Source: Physcia stellaris (lineage: Eukaryota; Ascomycota; Lecanoromycetes; Caliciales; Physciaceae). Taken from it: a DNA stretch of 64,000 bases. Positions 1-12,529 of the stretch are shown here, piece after piece (positions within the stretch are counted from its first letter, which is position 1; each line of letters begins with the position of its first letter). The notes below the pieces were generated by a model. It was not told the DNA's origin. It was given only the letters and a program-made list of their open reading frames with translations, and searched no databases. A program made the translations under genes and the position numbers. The stretch is from the NCBI GenBank assembly GCA_018902385.1, contig JABSSW010000025.1, positions 1 through 64,000 of the forward strand, read 5' to 3'.

Positions 1-790
1 TGTCATTCTCGCAGACTCACGGCCATTCTCGCTGGCCCACGATGCGCATAGTGGAAGTGAGGTGCAACCACCGCCTCCAAAGGGAGGACTTCAGACTGGC
101 GGTTTTCTTTTGACTCGCGTACCCCTACGAGTGGTCCGGCGGTTTTCTTTTGACTTGCGTACCCCTACAAGTGGTCTGGCGGTTTTCTTTTGAACACTCG
201 CGTACCCCTACGAGCGGTGGAGGCTTTGTTTCTACTCGCTCCCCCTACGAGCAACTGGCGGTTTTCTTTAATCTCGCGTACCCCTACGAGTTGTCTGGCG
301 GTCTTATTTAACTACTCGCGTACCCCGACGAGCAACCGAAGCAGGATTTGGCCGGGTAACAGTTAGTCTCGCTAACCCTGTACGAGAGATCTGCTGTGCT
401 GGAGGCGTGAAGATGACCTCGTCACCGTCACGGCGAATTGATAGGGAGGTTTCGTGCTGGAGGTGGAACCGTCACGAAATTGGTCGAAGGGTTCGTGCTG
501 GAGGTGTGCAACCGTCACGAATTGAACGGCCTTGTTTCTTTCTACTCGTTGGCCGCCGCAACGAGTGTGGAGTTTACATCGCCCGTCACGATGGAGATCA
601 AATATAATGTAAGGCGCATGCCTAGGAAACAGGTAGCATAACGAGGATATTTGATCTAGGGAGCAAATATGTACACGGTGGCCGAATGCCAGAAGTAGAA
701 GTGTGTGCCAAGCCAGCACTAGTCCACATCAGGACTCCCGCTGATAAGATAAGGCCCAACCGAAGCTCCTCCCAAGGCATGCTCGTAACA
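1..790 (-). mobile_element. Terminal part of a young, unmutated element, probably LTR-type, entering from the left edge
   Basis: This stretch has ordinary base composition, with plenty of CC, CT, AG and GG, and changes abruptly to the AT-rich mutated sequence at 790/791. Read on the minus strand it starts TGTTACGAGCATG, the same 13 bases that start the LTR of element C (28840-29068). A TG start at the boundary fits an LTR end. The next bases (AATGC, 791-795) continue the interior of the F-family Gypsy copy, as comparison with 43430-43445 shows, so the element sits inside F1. No convincing protein is visible; the open frames here look fortuitous. Whether this is LTR or untranslated interior cannot be settled because the other end lies outside the window. 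Confidence 0.55.
96..336 (+). repeat. Six 40-bp tandem units, each able to form a short hairpin
   Basis: Units start near 96, 136, 176, 219, 255 and 295. Most begin CTGGCGGTTTTCTTT and contain ACTCG-CGTACCCCTA-CGAGT, a 5-bp stem around a short loop. The fourth unit is more diverged. In the second unit both arms differ in step (ACTTG / CAAGT), so pairing is kept. A related single hairpin (CTCG...CGAG) lies near 367-386. The array belongs to the unmutated element at the left edge; its role is unknown. Confidence 0.85.
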
Positions 791-3700
791 AATGCAAAAC
801 GATCGTCATTTTATTAAAAATTTTCAAAACGTTTTCGATTTTCGTAAATTTTTTCGTTCGAAAATCGTGAACGTCAAAAAACAAAAATTTCGTCAAAAAT
901 AATTTTTTTGCGCAATTTGATAAAACAAAAATCAATTTGATAAAAACAAAAAATAACGTCAATTCGTCGACGAAAAAAATCGAAATTGTTACAATTGCGA
1001 TAAATCGAAACATAAAAAAAAATTGTTTCATTCAAAAAAAAAAAAAACAATCGTCGACGTCAATGCATTTCGCAAAAATAAAAACAAAATATTTTCAAAA
1101 TTTATCGAAATTAAAAATGATTCGAAAAATTGAAAAAATTTGTTACGATAATCGTCGTTGTCGTGACGAATTCATATAAAATTTAATCAAATAATATATT
1201 CATTCACGTTAACGTCAATATTTTTGAAAAATAACAATCGCAAATAAATTTCATAAATTTTATCGTTAATATAAATTGCATTTCGAAATCGTTAACGAAA
1301 AAATGAAATTTGTAAAATATCGACGAAACGTTTATGAAAATAAATAATTTCGACGTTGAAAACAAATTTTTCATTAATACGTATCAAATGAAAATGAACG
1401 TTCGTGATGACAAAAATAATTTTTTTATTTCGATACAAAAATTTTATTTATTTCAAAATTTGATGTATTTTTTGATAATGAATTTTTCATAAATAATAAA
1501 AAACAATTTACATATATATTGATTCACGATAACGTGACGTTATACAATCAAAAAAATCGATTGAAATTAAATATTTTCGAAAATTTCACGACAATGTTAA
1601 ACGATAACATTATTTCAATGTATGCGTTAATATATATTATACGAAAAAACAACGAAACGTCGATCGAAATTTCGAACGAATTGCAAATATTTTAAAATAT
1701 GTTTTTTTTTTCAAATCGACGATTACGTTTTTTTCGCACGACGAATACGATCATGTTATTAATTTAATATCGAACAAATTTTCGTTTTTCGAAATTTTGT
1801 ATAATATGTTTCAAAAAAATTAAAAAATTTTAAAAATACATTTGCGAAAATTTTGCGTTAAATCGTATTAAACATTCGATTGTCGATATCGATACGTCGA
1901 TATTATTCATTTTCAAAAAAAACAAAAATTTAAAATTTTACGTGAATTACAAAAATTTGAATGCGATTACGATTAAAAACAAAATTTTATTATCGTTAAT
2001 TGATAAAACATTAAATCGTTTGATAAACGTCGCGTATTTTATTAAATTAAATTTGAAAAACGCGTATTATCGTATAAAAATCAAAACGAATAACGAATGA
2101 AAAATCGCATTTCGAACACGATACGATTTTTTCGAATACGTCGTGATGTTTTTCGATTTTGTCAACGTGTCGACGATTTTTCGATCGTTTATAAACAAAA
2201 TGTTTGCAAAATTGATAAACAAATTGTGTGTGTTATTTTTAAACGACATTTTGATTTATTTTCGAACGAAAAAAAAACATTGACGTCACGTAAAAACGAT
2301 ATTTAAACGTTTTCGAAAATTCAATTTTTTCGTCAATTTGATCAAATGTCGATTTATGCAAAAATTCATCGAATTTTTAAAATATATCATCAATAACAAA
2401 AAAATATTCATGAATATGAAAAAAATAAATTCGATCAAATCGTGATCGATTTTCGACAATTTGAAAAAATTATAAATATTTTTGAAATTCGCGAATTTTT
2501 ATCGAAAATTCATCGTAAAATACGCGAAAATATCGCGTTCATTTTTCGAATTATTGAAAAATAACAAAAACGAAAAATAAATCGACGAATTTATTTGAAA
2601 CGACAAAACAATAAAAATTTTTAAAAAATTTATTCGCATGTTCATTGAAACGTTTATGTTAATGCATTTCGATTTTAATAATCGAACAATAATCGAAATC
2701 GATTTTTCAAAATTTGTTATCGCAAAAATGATTTCGCAATTAATAAAAAATTTCGACATCGAAAATTAAACGCAATAACATTTCGTCGTTTTTTATAAAA
2801 AAAAAATAATATTTGTGAAATCAAATATTCAACGTACAATCAAAATTGTTTGTTATCGTGAAAAATTTCAAACAATGACGTCATTATTTAAAAATAATTA
2901 ATTTACGATTATCGTAATATCGAATTATAATAATTTAAAATATTTCATGTTTATCACGTTTTTAAACAAACGACAAATCAAATAAATTTTATTGTTAAAT
3001 AAATATGATTTCGAAATTAAATACAAAAATAAAAATTTTAATTCGACAAACGAATCATTTCGATGTTCAAATTACGAAAACGAAAACGAAAACGAAAACG
3101 ATAATATTTGTTTGTTTATATTGTAAAACAAATTTCGAAATATCGCAATTACGAATATCGCGTTTTCAACGAAATCAAAACAATGCGAAAAAATTTTCGA
3201 CGAAAAATTTTCAAAAAAAAATTTTCAAAACGAAATTGTCGCGATATCGCAAACAATACATCGAAAAAAAATTATTAAAACGTGTGACAAAAAAAATTCG
3301 TACGAAAATTTATTTCAAAAATTTTTCAACAAAATTGAAAAATTACAAATATTCGACAATGAATACGTAAAACGTTGCGCGTTTATACGAAACGATAAAA
3401 AATTTAAAAATTAAACGTTAAATTCGAACAATATTTTACAATATTAATATGTTATATATATATCAAATGAAACAAATTTAAAAATCGAAATTTTGCAACG
3501 TTGTTACGACGATTTTTTTGCGAAACATTTCGAAATTGAAAAAATCGTTGATTTTTTTTAACGAAATTTTTATTAAATATATATGCGAAAAAATATCGAA
3601 AAATACATCAAAAAATGCGCGATATGTCAAAAAACAAAAATTCATTATCATCGTTTTTACGAAAAATTGTCGAAATTGTCGATATCGACAAAATCATGAA

Positions 3701-5148
3701 AAAAATTATCATTGATATGATTACAAAATTTTATTTAATAAATGACGCAAAAAAATTTACGATTCGATCATAATAATAATAAATCGATATATCAAAATAA
3801 CGATTTACGTTTCGATCAAATTCATTATGAAAATAAACGAAATGTGTAATTTGTTTTTCGACGACGTTTTTTTGAAATATAATTTATCGAAAAACATAAT
3901 TTCAAATCGTGAATTTTTGTTCACAAACAATTTTTGATTAACATTGTGTTATCACGCGAAAATTAAACGCAAATTTAATATCGTTTTTCATTTACAAACA
4001 AATGATTAAACAAAAAAATAAAATTAAATTTTTAAATATTATTTGCGATGTTTTTGCAATCACAAACAAAACAATTGAATTTCGTTGTTGTTAATAATCG
4101 TTTTCGTATACAATTGCGCGAAACACGCGTTTATTAAATTAATTTCGTTTGAAATTTTGTTCGAATATATTTCAAATTTCAATTTCAAATTCGATTTTGT
4201 TCAACAAAACATTTCGACAACGAAACAAAAATTTCAAAATTTATTCGATAAACGATAAAATTACAAAAAAATTTGAAACACAATGATAAAACGCAAACAA
4301 AATGAATCAACAAAAAAACATTCGCGAAAACATATAATGTAAAAAACAAAATCATGTTGTTGATTAAAAATTTAAAACAAATACGATAAAAAAAATTGTT
4401 CGACAAATATATCGAATTTTTTGAAATTGAAAACGTTGTCGACACGCAAATTTATCGTTTAAAATTGTCATTTAAACAACGCATTTATTTAATATTTCAC
4501 GTGTTTTTATTCGAAAAATATTATATCAACGAATTCACAAAATCGTTTGCGAAAATAATTTTGATAAACGATCACGAAAATGAAAAATAAAAAAAATTTC
4601 GACGTGAAAAAAATGTTTCGATATTTAATTCGTTGAAAAAATATTCATCATGTGATAATAAATAAATTAAAAAAATTAAATAACGTCGACGAAACGTTAA
4701 CAACGTTCAAACGAAAACGTGTCGAAATTTAATTGTCATTTTTCGTAAAAAAAAAAAAAACGATCGTTTCAAACGAAATTTTGCGAAATCAAATTTGAAA
4801 TTCAAAAAAACGACGATTTGTAACAAAAAAAACGCAAAATGCGAATTTTTTACAATAAATTGTTTCACATGTAATAAAATCAATAAAATTCATTTTTTTA
4901 ATAATTGTGTCGTTGCATCAATATGTACAAATAATTAATAAACATGTTGAAATTATCAATTAATTTTTTTATACGATGTTTTTTCAATTCGTCGTCGTTT
5001 TTGTGTTAAAAAAATCACAAATCAAAATTTGTGAATTACAATAAATATCGTTTTGAATTTTATTTTCGTTTTTATCGTATCGATTTTTTCGATTGATTAC
5101 GATTTGTTCGATTTTGATAAAAATAATGTTCAAAAACGATTATTACGT

Positions 5149-5695
5149 TTATTCGACGTTATCGTCGTCGAAATTCATAATTTCAATATCAATCGAAATT
5201 TGATTTTTATTTTTTTTTTCATTCGAAAAATTCGCGAAACGTATAATTGAAAAATTTTCATTGACGCGAAACGAATCGATCATAAAACGTAAAATTTGAT
5301 TGATATCGACGAATCGAAATTTCAAACGCAATAACAAATTTTCAATAAAACGATATTGATTTGATTTTTTTTGTTGTGTAAAATATTGTTGAATTTTCAC
5401 AATCGTATTTTTCAAACGCAATTGCAAATTGAATATCAAATTGTCGCGTTTGTGTTTTATTGCAAACGTCAAAATCATCAAATGTTATTAAATTCGACGA
5501 ATATATTTAAAAAAAATTAATATGCAAAATTTGCGAATCGACACGCACGTAAAACATTTGTCGTTGTAAAACGATTGAAAACATTGCGCAAATCAACGCG
5601 ATCAATTGAAAACGTAAAATACATATTTTATGTTCGACATCGTCAAATTTGTGTTTAACACATTTTATACAACATTTTACACGAAACGTGTTCAT
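5149..5695 (-). pseudogene. Antisense Cys-containing reading frame in F1
   Basis: Two open stretches on the strand opposite to pol (5507-5695 and 5149-5481) lie between the chromodomain-like segment and the 3' LTR. The N-terminal part has closely spaced cysteines (CCxKC) followed by a basic/acidic run and a further EHKIC, which could bind zinc. The C-terminal part is charged and probably helical. The same frame is recognisable in F2 (40531-41069) and F3 (about 47813-48349), so it was once a real gene of the family (inference). I do not recognise the protein. It is broken in F1. Confidence 0.5.
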
Positions 5696-6302
5696 AACAC
5701 GTTTAAAAAATTACAAAAATTAATACACGAATTCACGAAATCAAATCAAATTTACAATTTTGATTTTGACGTCACGCGAAATTATTACGTGTTTCAATAA
5801 CGACAATAAAAAAAACAATAAATTTATTGTTGACAATTTTGATATTGTACAAATTGTCAACGTCAACGAAACACAATTTAAACGCGAAAAACATTTTTAT
5901 CAAATTGTTTCAAAATAATATTCAAAAAAAAAATGAAAAACGATCGCAATAAATTTTTGTGTACGTGTCAAAACGTTAATCAAATGTTCAACACATTTAT
6001 CAAAAAACAACGACGAACGCGATGAATCGCAAATGAAACGAAAAAATTATACAACGAACGCGACAAAACGTTTGTTCAACGACGACAAATTAATGTCGAT
6101 TCGAACAATTGAAAATTAATTTTTTTTCATTTTACATTGAAAACGTAACAATGAATAAAATCGTCGTCGCATTATCGATTTATAAATTACAATAAACATT
6201 TCATTATTTGAATTACAATGAACATTTGTCATTGATAATGAAAATAAATCATGTAAAAATAAAAATGAATGAAAATCAAAATAAATTTATTTATATTTGA
6301 AA

Positions 6303-6680
6303 TGACGCAAAAAAATCGTCATCAAATCACAAATCGAAAAACAAAAAACAAAAAAACGATGTTTAAATTTCGATTCGAACGACAATTTCAAAAATAAAAA
6401 AATTTTCATTTTTGCGTTTTATCATTAAATTATTTGAATTATGACAAATAAAAATCAAATTGAAATTTTATGTTTTATTTTGACACGAATAAATTATCAC
6501 GCGTAAAATCAAATGACACGAATAAAACGTAAAAAAATCGTCATGAAAAAAAAAAAACGAAACAAAAAACAAAAAAACATTGTTCAAAAATCGATTTGAA
6601 CGATTATTTTTAAAATCAAAAATTTTGATTTTAACGTTTTATTGTTAAATCATCTGAATCATACAAAAATTGATTTAATT
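6303..6680 (+). repeat. Two ~223-bp tandem units in the 3' region of F1
   Basis: The segment beginning near 6303 (AAAAAATCGTCAT, then a run of CAAAAAAC motifs, then a CGATTCGAACGA-like box and TTATCATTAAATTATTTGAA-like end) recurs from about 6525. The duplication is also present in F2 (about 39560-39940, inverted) and F3 (about 48955-49340), so it is a fixed property of the family's 3' untranslated region. Confidence 0.7.
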
Positions 6681-7108
6681 TGTTTATTTCAATGTCAAAA
6701 AACAAAACGTGTTCGAAAATCAAAAATTACGTTTAGAAAAAATTGAATTTGCGAAAGACAAACGTCGCAAAAACGTTTGTTTTCGTTTGTTCAACAAAAA
6801 CAACAATGTATTGATGATTCGAACAAATATTGATTTGAACATATTCGTGTCGTATATCATGAATGTCATGATATATCGCAAATGACAACATCACGATTAA
6901 CAAAAAAATTATCGCATGATCGCGAATATTAACATTGAAAATTACAAAGAAATTTTAATTAAAATCGCGCAAATAAAAATTGACGTCGCGCAAAAAATTA
7001 TTTTCACGAATTTTTTTTAAACGAAAAAACTAAAAAATCGAATAAATTATACGCAAAAAAACATCGACGATTCGATTTTGAAAATCAAAATTAAAAAAAA
7101 AAATCAAT

Positions 7109-7321
7109 TGTGATGTCATGTCAAAATCGTTAAACACGTCAATTTGATCGAATTTAACGTTTTGATTGATAAAATATAACATTTCGAAAATTTTCATTTT
7201 TTTCGTTTTCACGATTCAATTTTATCATTATTCACAATGTTATCACGATGATTCATTATCGTTTCGTAAATATTGCGTTTGTTTGTAATCATTTGATCAT
7301 TCAATCGTATATTTTTTTACA
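7109..7321 (+). repeat. 3' LTR of F1 (213 bp)
   Basis: It starts TG and ends TTTACA, follows an A-rich tract (the decayed polypurine tract), and matches the LTRs at 38896-39106 (inverted), 42151-42361 and 49776-49977. Confidence 0.85.
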
Positions 7322-8500
7322 ATTTTTGTAAATTCGCGATATATTTTTTTCGTCGTATTGTTTTTTGTTTTTTATTCATTTTCTTAATCGTTTTTATAAT
7401 GTAATAAATATTTTTTTTATTGTTTTCATTTATTTATGCATCGTTTTATTTTATTTTCGAATATCGATATCGACGATTAAAATTATTTTTTTGTTTTTTA
7501 TTCATTCATTAATCGATTTTCGAACGTGAAAAACGTCGATTTTTAAAAATTTCATTCATTTGTTGCATTGTTTCATTTTATTTTCAAAAAACAACATCGA
7601 CGACAATAATTATTTTTTCGTTTTCGATAAATAATGATTTTCAAAATCGAATATTCAATTATAAATACGCACATCAATAAAAACGCGAATTTTGAACATT
7701 TTCACGCACGCGAATCATTTTGCATTTTTTATAATTTTTTGTTTTCGAATATTTGTTTGTTTTCGCGCAATTTAAATTGACAAAATAACGACAAATTTAA
7801 TTAAGTTTTGTGTTGTTCGATTCGATTCGAAAAACGCGCGCAAAAAAAACGTTCAACATCAAAATTTCAATTTTTTTATTATTTAAACGTTTTAATTTTT
7901 TATTGATTAAAACAATTTTTATATTAACGTTTATTTGATGTAAAAATTTTTCATTAATAAAATAATCGCGATTTTTAACACAATTCGAATTTTTGATAAA
8001 ATTTTCAATTTTTATATTGATTTTTTTCAAGATCAAAATTTAATTTTTAATTTTCTATTAATCAAACAATTTTTGCATTAATGTTTATTTAATTTAAAAA
8101 TTTTCATTAATAAAACAATCGCGATTTTTGACACAATTGAATTTTTTGATAAAAAAACAATATTGATTACGAATTCACGAATTTTTAACAAAATTTCGAC
8201 AACGTGACAATTTCGAAAATATCAAAATAACGTTTTTTTAAACGAAAAAACAAATTTGCATTTTTTTTATTCGATCAATTTGTAAAAAATTGAAAAATTC
8301 AAAAAAAAAAATAAAACGAATTAATTTTTGACAATTTGAATTATCGAAATTGTTGATCACGAAAAATAATTGACGTTTACAATTTAACAATAATGATATA
8401 AATTTGTTTGCAACAACAACAACAAACAAATAATGAAATAATGAAATAATTTGTTTATTAATTAAATTAATGCGAAATTTAATCACATTAATTTCAATAT
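7322..8500. other. AT-rich stretch, no gene recognised; 154-bp tandem duplication
   Basis: Between the F1 LTR and the Plavaka-like remnant there is no frame I can assign. A tandem duplication lies at about 7880-8165: a box ending AATCGCGATTTTT occurs at 7963 and again at 8117. The stretch may be upstream sequence of the DNA transposon, but that is inference. Confidence 0.5.
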
Positions 8501-9855
8501 ACGTTAAAATTACGAATTATTTTTGATTACATACGCAATTTGTATACATTGCGACATTATATCAAAACAACAATCGATAAATTTTTTGATACGTAAATAT
8601 ATTTCAAAATTTTTGTTTAACAAAATGAACAAAAAACATTTAAAAACGAATTTGAAATTGATTTTTAACAATTTGAAACAAAATATGAATCGTTGTATCG
8701 AAATTCGAAATTTTAATTATTGTTATTTCAATTATAATTTATCATCAAACAATTGATTTTAATTGAATATCAAATTTTCGTTTTTTAAATTTTTCATTTT
8801 TTTCGTTTTTGTTTTCATTGAAATTTTTACAATCAAAAACATTATAAATTTTCGATTTCGTTTTTGCAATTAATCAACAGAAAAAAATATGATATTGTCG
8901 AAATTGTTTTTATATTAAAAACAATTGCGTTTTTTGAATATATTCGCGCAAATGTTAAACATTATCAATTTTAATCGTAAATGACGAAACGATAAAAAAA
9001 CATACATTTGCAAAATCACGTTTTTGTAAAAAAAAAATTATCAAAATAAACGAACAAAAAAATTATATCGAAAATCGATATTAATTATTTCGACAATATC
9101 GAATCAATAATCAACGATACAAATTTTATCAATTTTATCAAAAAAATTAAAAAATTTGTCGAAAATTGAATTATCAAAATCATAATTTATGAAAACGTAA
9201 TCGATATTAAAATTAAAAATCGTTAAAAATTAATTATAATTCAAACGACAAAAATTTAACAATAAAAAACGAATTAAATTATTTTTTTAAATTATCATGC
9301 GCATATGCGTCTGTTAAATGATTTAACGACAACAAATATATTAAAAAAACGATAAATTAATTTTGTATCGACAAAAAATTGAAATTTATATAAAAATACG
9401 CACATATAAAAAATGATATCAATTGATAAAATATGTTGAACATATTGAAAAAAATATTCACAACGATAAATAAATGAAAAAAAAAAAAATTGTCGTGAAA
9501 TCGAAAATTGAAAATATTTTCGTTAATCGTTATTCGTTATATTATCGCGATTGTATCAAAATATTGAAATTTTTCATAAAACACAAATTTTTTACGAACA
9601 ATTTAATATACACGTTTATTCGTAAATACGAAATTACGACGTCGAACGAATCATACATAACAAACAACAATATTCGAATATAAACAAAAATATACATGAC
9701 AAATTAATAATGACGTATGCAAAAAAAATTGTTTATCGAAACGACGATAATATCGATTAAATTGATGAATAATCAATTTAAATTGAACGTTGAAAATAAT
9801 GTGTTACAATTACGATCAATATATATGTGTCACGAATTAACTTCGAATAAATAGA
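8500..9855 (+). pseudogene. Plavaka-like DNA transposon transposase, 5' part (broken)
   Basis: The best open piece, 8523-8756, starts with a Cys-x2-Cys pair in a context like the C2H2 finger that opens many Plavaka-type transposases. A second piece, 9474-9683, reads through a segment resembling YYRDPIxxLKFLI followed by a 'YTPIRKYE'-like block. The next codons continue RIYTEM-like residues and then three stops in a row at 9705-9713 where the family has a tryptophan run (DWWW), followed by TIIPI-like residues. Tryptophan codons becoming stops is what the mutation spectrum of this window predicts. The gene is interrupted by the nested LTR elements starting at 9856 and resumes at 29069. The family call comes from remembered motifs, not a search. 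Confidence 0.5.
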
Positions 9856-10032
9856 AAATAAATTAATATTAAAAATATCAAACGAAAATATTAATTATGA
9901 AAAAGAAAATTTAACAATACAAAATGTCGAATGTTTATAAAAATTTCGTATAAAATTGAATTTTAAATCAAATTTGACAAAAATTCAAATTTGTAAAATT
10001 ATTATCAAAAAGTTTGCGTTGAAATCGTGACA
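9856..10032 (-). repeat. 3' LTR of B
   Basis: It matches 14863-15038 along its length, including the block around TCGAATGT, TTCGTATAAA and the terminal TGACA. The outer end is approximate because the first bases are mutated. Confidence 0.75.
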
Positions 10033-11458
10033 TTATTTTTTTTTTAAATTCGAAATTTTTGCGACGATTATTTTGAAAATTTTTGAAAAACAATGTTTTT
10101 TTTGATCGAAAACGAATTGTCAACGATGTTTTTTTTTTGATATTTTCTGATTTCATGTTTTGTAAAATTCATATTTCAATATTTTTTTTTTCAAATTCGT
10201 CGATTTATTTTTCAATTCGTTTTCATTGCGTCAACGAATTCGTGAACAATAAAACGTGAAAAATGAATGTTAAACAAACGATTGATATGTCGAACAAATC
10301 AAACGAATTGACAAAATAAATCGAACGATTTAAAAAATCGATCGAAATCGAAACAATCGTAAATCGATAAAACAAAATTATTAAAACAATAAAATATGCA
10401 AAAATGACGCGTTCAATCAAACAATGAACGCGTGTTTTTTTGAAAAATTTCGAACATGCAATGAATAATTAATAAATAAAAAGAAAAAAAATATCATTTT
10501 CGAATTCTTGTTCGAAATTTTCGCATTGTATAAACATTAATATTTGCGATTAAATGCATTGACACGTCATTGAAAAAAATCTGAATTCAAACGATTGCAA
10601 AATAAAAAAAAAATCGCGAAAAAAAAAATCAACATTTTCATTTTTTTAATCGAATCGATTTTTTTGATACATGATTCGAAATATTTGCGATTTGATAACA
10701 ATTTTGAACTAATGCGAAATAATTGAAATCGAAACGAAAAATGAAAAATGTAAATTTGTGATGTAAAAAATGAAATTGAAAACGTATATATTTTTTTCAA
10801 ATCGAAATTTCGACGACGATTTTTCAAATGATTGACAAAACGAATAATTAACGTGAATTTGATTTGAATGTATATCCAAACAATTAATTATTCATGAAAT
10901 TCATAACGAATGCAAAAACAACGAAAAATATGAACGAATAAATAAATGAAATTCGATTAATTTTGTTAATTCGAAAACGTGTTTTGCAAAATCGTGAAAT
11001 AATTCGAAAATAACGATCGAATCAAATGTAAAATAATAAAAAATAAATAAAATTTTTCAACGATTTTTAAAACAAAACAACATTCACATGCAAATAAATA
11101 AATAAACGATTAAATCACAAACAATCAAACAAACAAAACGATATCGATTTCGCGAACGTATATCGATTTCAAAAATTTCGAATTTGCACGAATTGAATTT
11201 TTGATAATTCATGCAATTTGATTGATTGATTGCATTTGATGTTGAAATGTTTCGCATGCGAATTTCGAAAAATTCGATGAGAAATTCGATAAAATTGTTT
11301 CGATAATTGATAAAATATTTGATAAAAATGTTTCGATATTTTTGTTTAAACGATCAACGTTTTGTTTGTTTCAACATTCATAAAATATGTTTCAAAAACA
11401 TTTTTTATCATTGATTTTGTGTTTTGATTGATGATATTTGTAACAATTTTCGATATCG

Positions 11459-11983
11459 TCAAATTATTTCTTTTTTTTCAATAATAAAAATTCGAATAAA
11501 ATTTGTTTGTTTCGTCGATACGAAAAAGAAATTGTTGTGCGATTGAAAAAGTGAAAATCGAAACGTAATATATTCGATTTTCGAAATTGTTTTTTTTGCA
11601 TCCGAATCGTAAGCGATCGAATCGTCATGTTGTTGCCTGCGTAATGCAATTTGAATAATTTCGAATTGTGTACGTAAAACAATCATTTATTTTTTCAATT
11701 GTTGAAAAATTTCTGACGATAATCGTTGCGACGAATTCGAAAACGAACGATTTTCTGTTTTTTGAACGTCATTTTTTCGTTTTAACGTTCTGAATTTGAT
11801 GTGAACAACTTGAAAACTCAATTGATTTTTGAAAAATTCATGAATTTCGATATCGAAATCATAATGAACTGCTCGATGCTCAAAATTCAAACGAAAATCG
11901 ATCATTTGTTCGTGCAATTGAAAATTAGAAATTTTGATTGACGTCATTGTTGTAAATTTGATTGTGCAAAAAGTCTGATGCAA
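11459..11983 (-). pseudogene. Unidentified reading frame inside B
   Basis: Two adjacent open stretches on the minus strand (11687-11983 and 11459-11686) read as a charged, Gln- and His-rich protein with likely helical or coiled-coil segments. Base changes are fewer here than around it, with more CT and AG left. Its place in the 5' half of a gag-bearing group suggests a gag-like or accessory protein, but I see no zinc knuckle and no recognisable family. It ends without pol following. Confidence 0.4.
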
Positions 11984-12123
11984 TCAAAATTGATGCAAAA
12001 CAATAAACGTTATATGAAGTTTGCAAATAATGCGATTTTGTTGAATGAAATTCAAAACGCGACGTTAAAGTTCGTTTAGTTGCAATCAGTCAATCACAAG
12101 TCATCATGTTGCGAATATTTTCG

Positions 12124-12366
12124 TCAAGTGTTAAAAAACTCTGATAAAACACGTGATATGAAAATTTTGTTGAAAATTTTATCATGTTTTTCAATTCGAA
12201 ATTTCACGATCATTAATTTTTCGATTTTTTCAAATTCGATTATCTCGTCACAATTCAATAAAATCAAACAAAAATTTTTGAAAATGTTTTTGACACGATT
12301 CAATTTTTCAAACGACGTAAATTTTGATTGTAAATAACGCAAAAACGATAATTGAATTGAAAACAA
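12124..12366 (-). pseudogene. Conserved tail segment in B, shared with C, D, E and the 37.6-kb fragment
   Basis: The translated segment LNRVKNIF with flanking TSxEK-like residues reappears in C (15450-15520), in D (about 51150-51230), in E (62386-62497) and as a fragment at 37570-37650. Protein-level conservation among separate elements suggests it was coding or under constraint. The function is unknown. Confidence 0.5.
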
Positions 12367-12529
12367 AAAATTGAAAATGCAAAATCGTCAACAAATTAAA
12401 TAAAAAATTGAAAAATGCAAAATCGTTAAAATTTTGCATTTATGTGAATAAATATCGAATTCATTTTCTTTGCATCGCAATACGATTTAATCGAAAATAA
12501 CAAAATCGAAACATACAAACGTCGAATGA

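Larger units (their letters stand above)
791..7321 (+). mobile_element. F1: Ty3/Gypsy chromovirus fossil, 5' part cut off by the left-edge insertion
   Basis: F1 matches F3 (43435-49977) over its whole length in the same orientation. Visible parts in order: end of gag (about 940-1180), protease region (about 1200-1650), reverse transcriptase (about 1830-2480, with the conserved segments around the catalytic loop recognisable near 2230-2250), RNase H (about 2640-3000), integrase (about 3480-4260), a chromodomain-like segment (about 4390-4860), a long 3' region with an antisense reading frame and tandem repeats, and the 3' LTR at 7109-7321. The missing 5' LTR and first ~1.1 kb presumably lie left of the window, beyond the young insertion. 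The copy is heavily mutated, with tens of breaks, and cannot be active. Confidence 0.85.

Noticed and set aside
372-719. 115-codon open frame on the minus strand in the normal-GC part
   Set aside because: It has no recognisable motif and lies at the terminal region of an element; normal-GC DNA gives such frames by chance.
9856-10032. Target-site duplication of B (ATAGA versus ATATA)
   Set aside because: One mismatch and uncertain LTR ends make it indistinguishable from chance in such AT-rich DNA.
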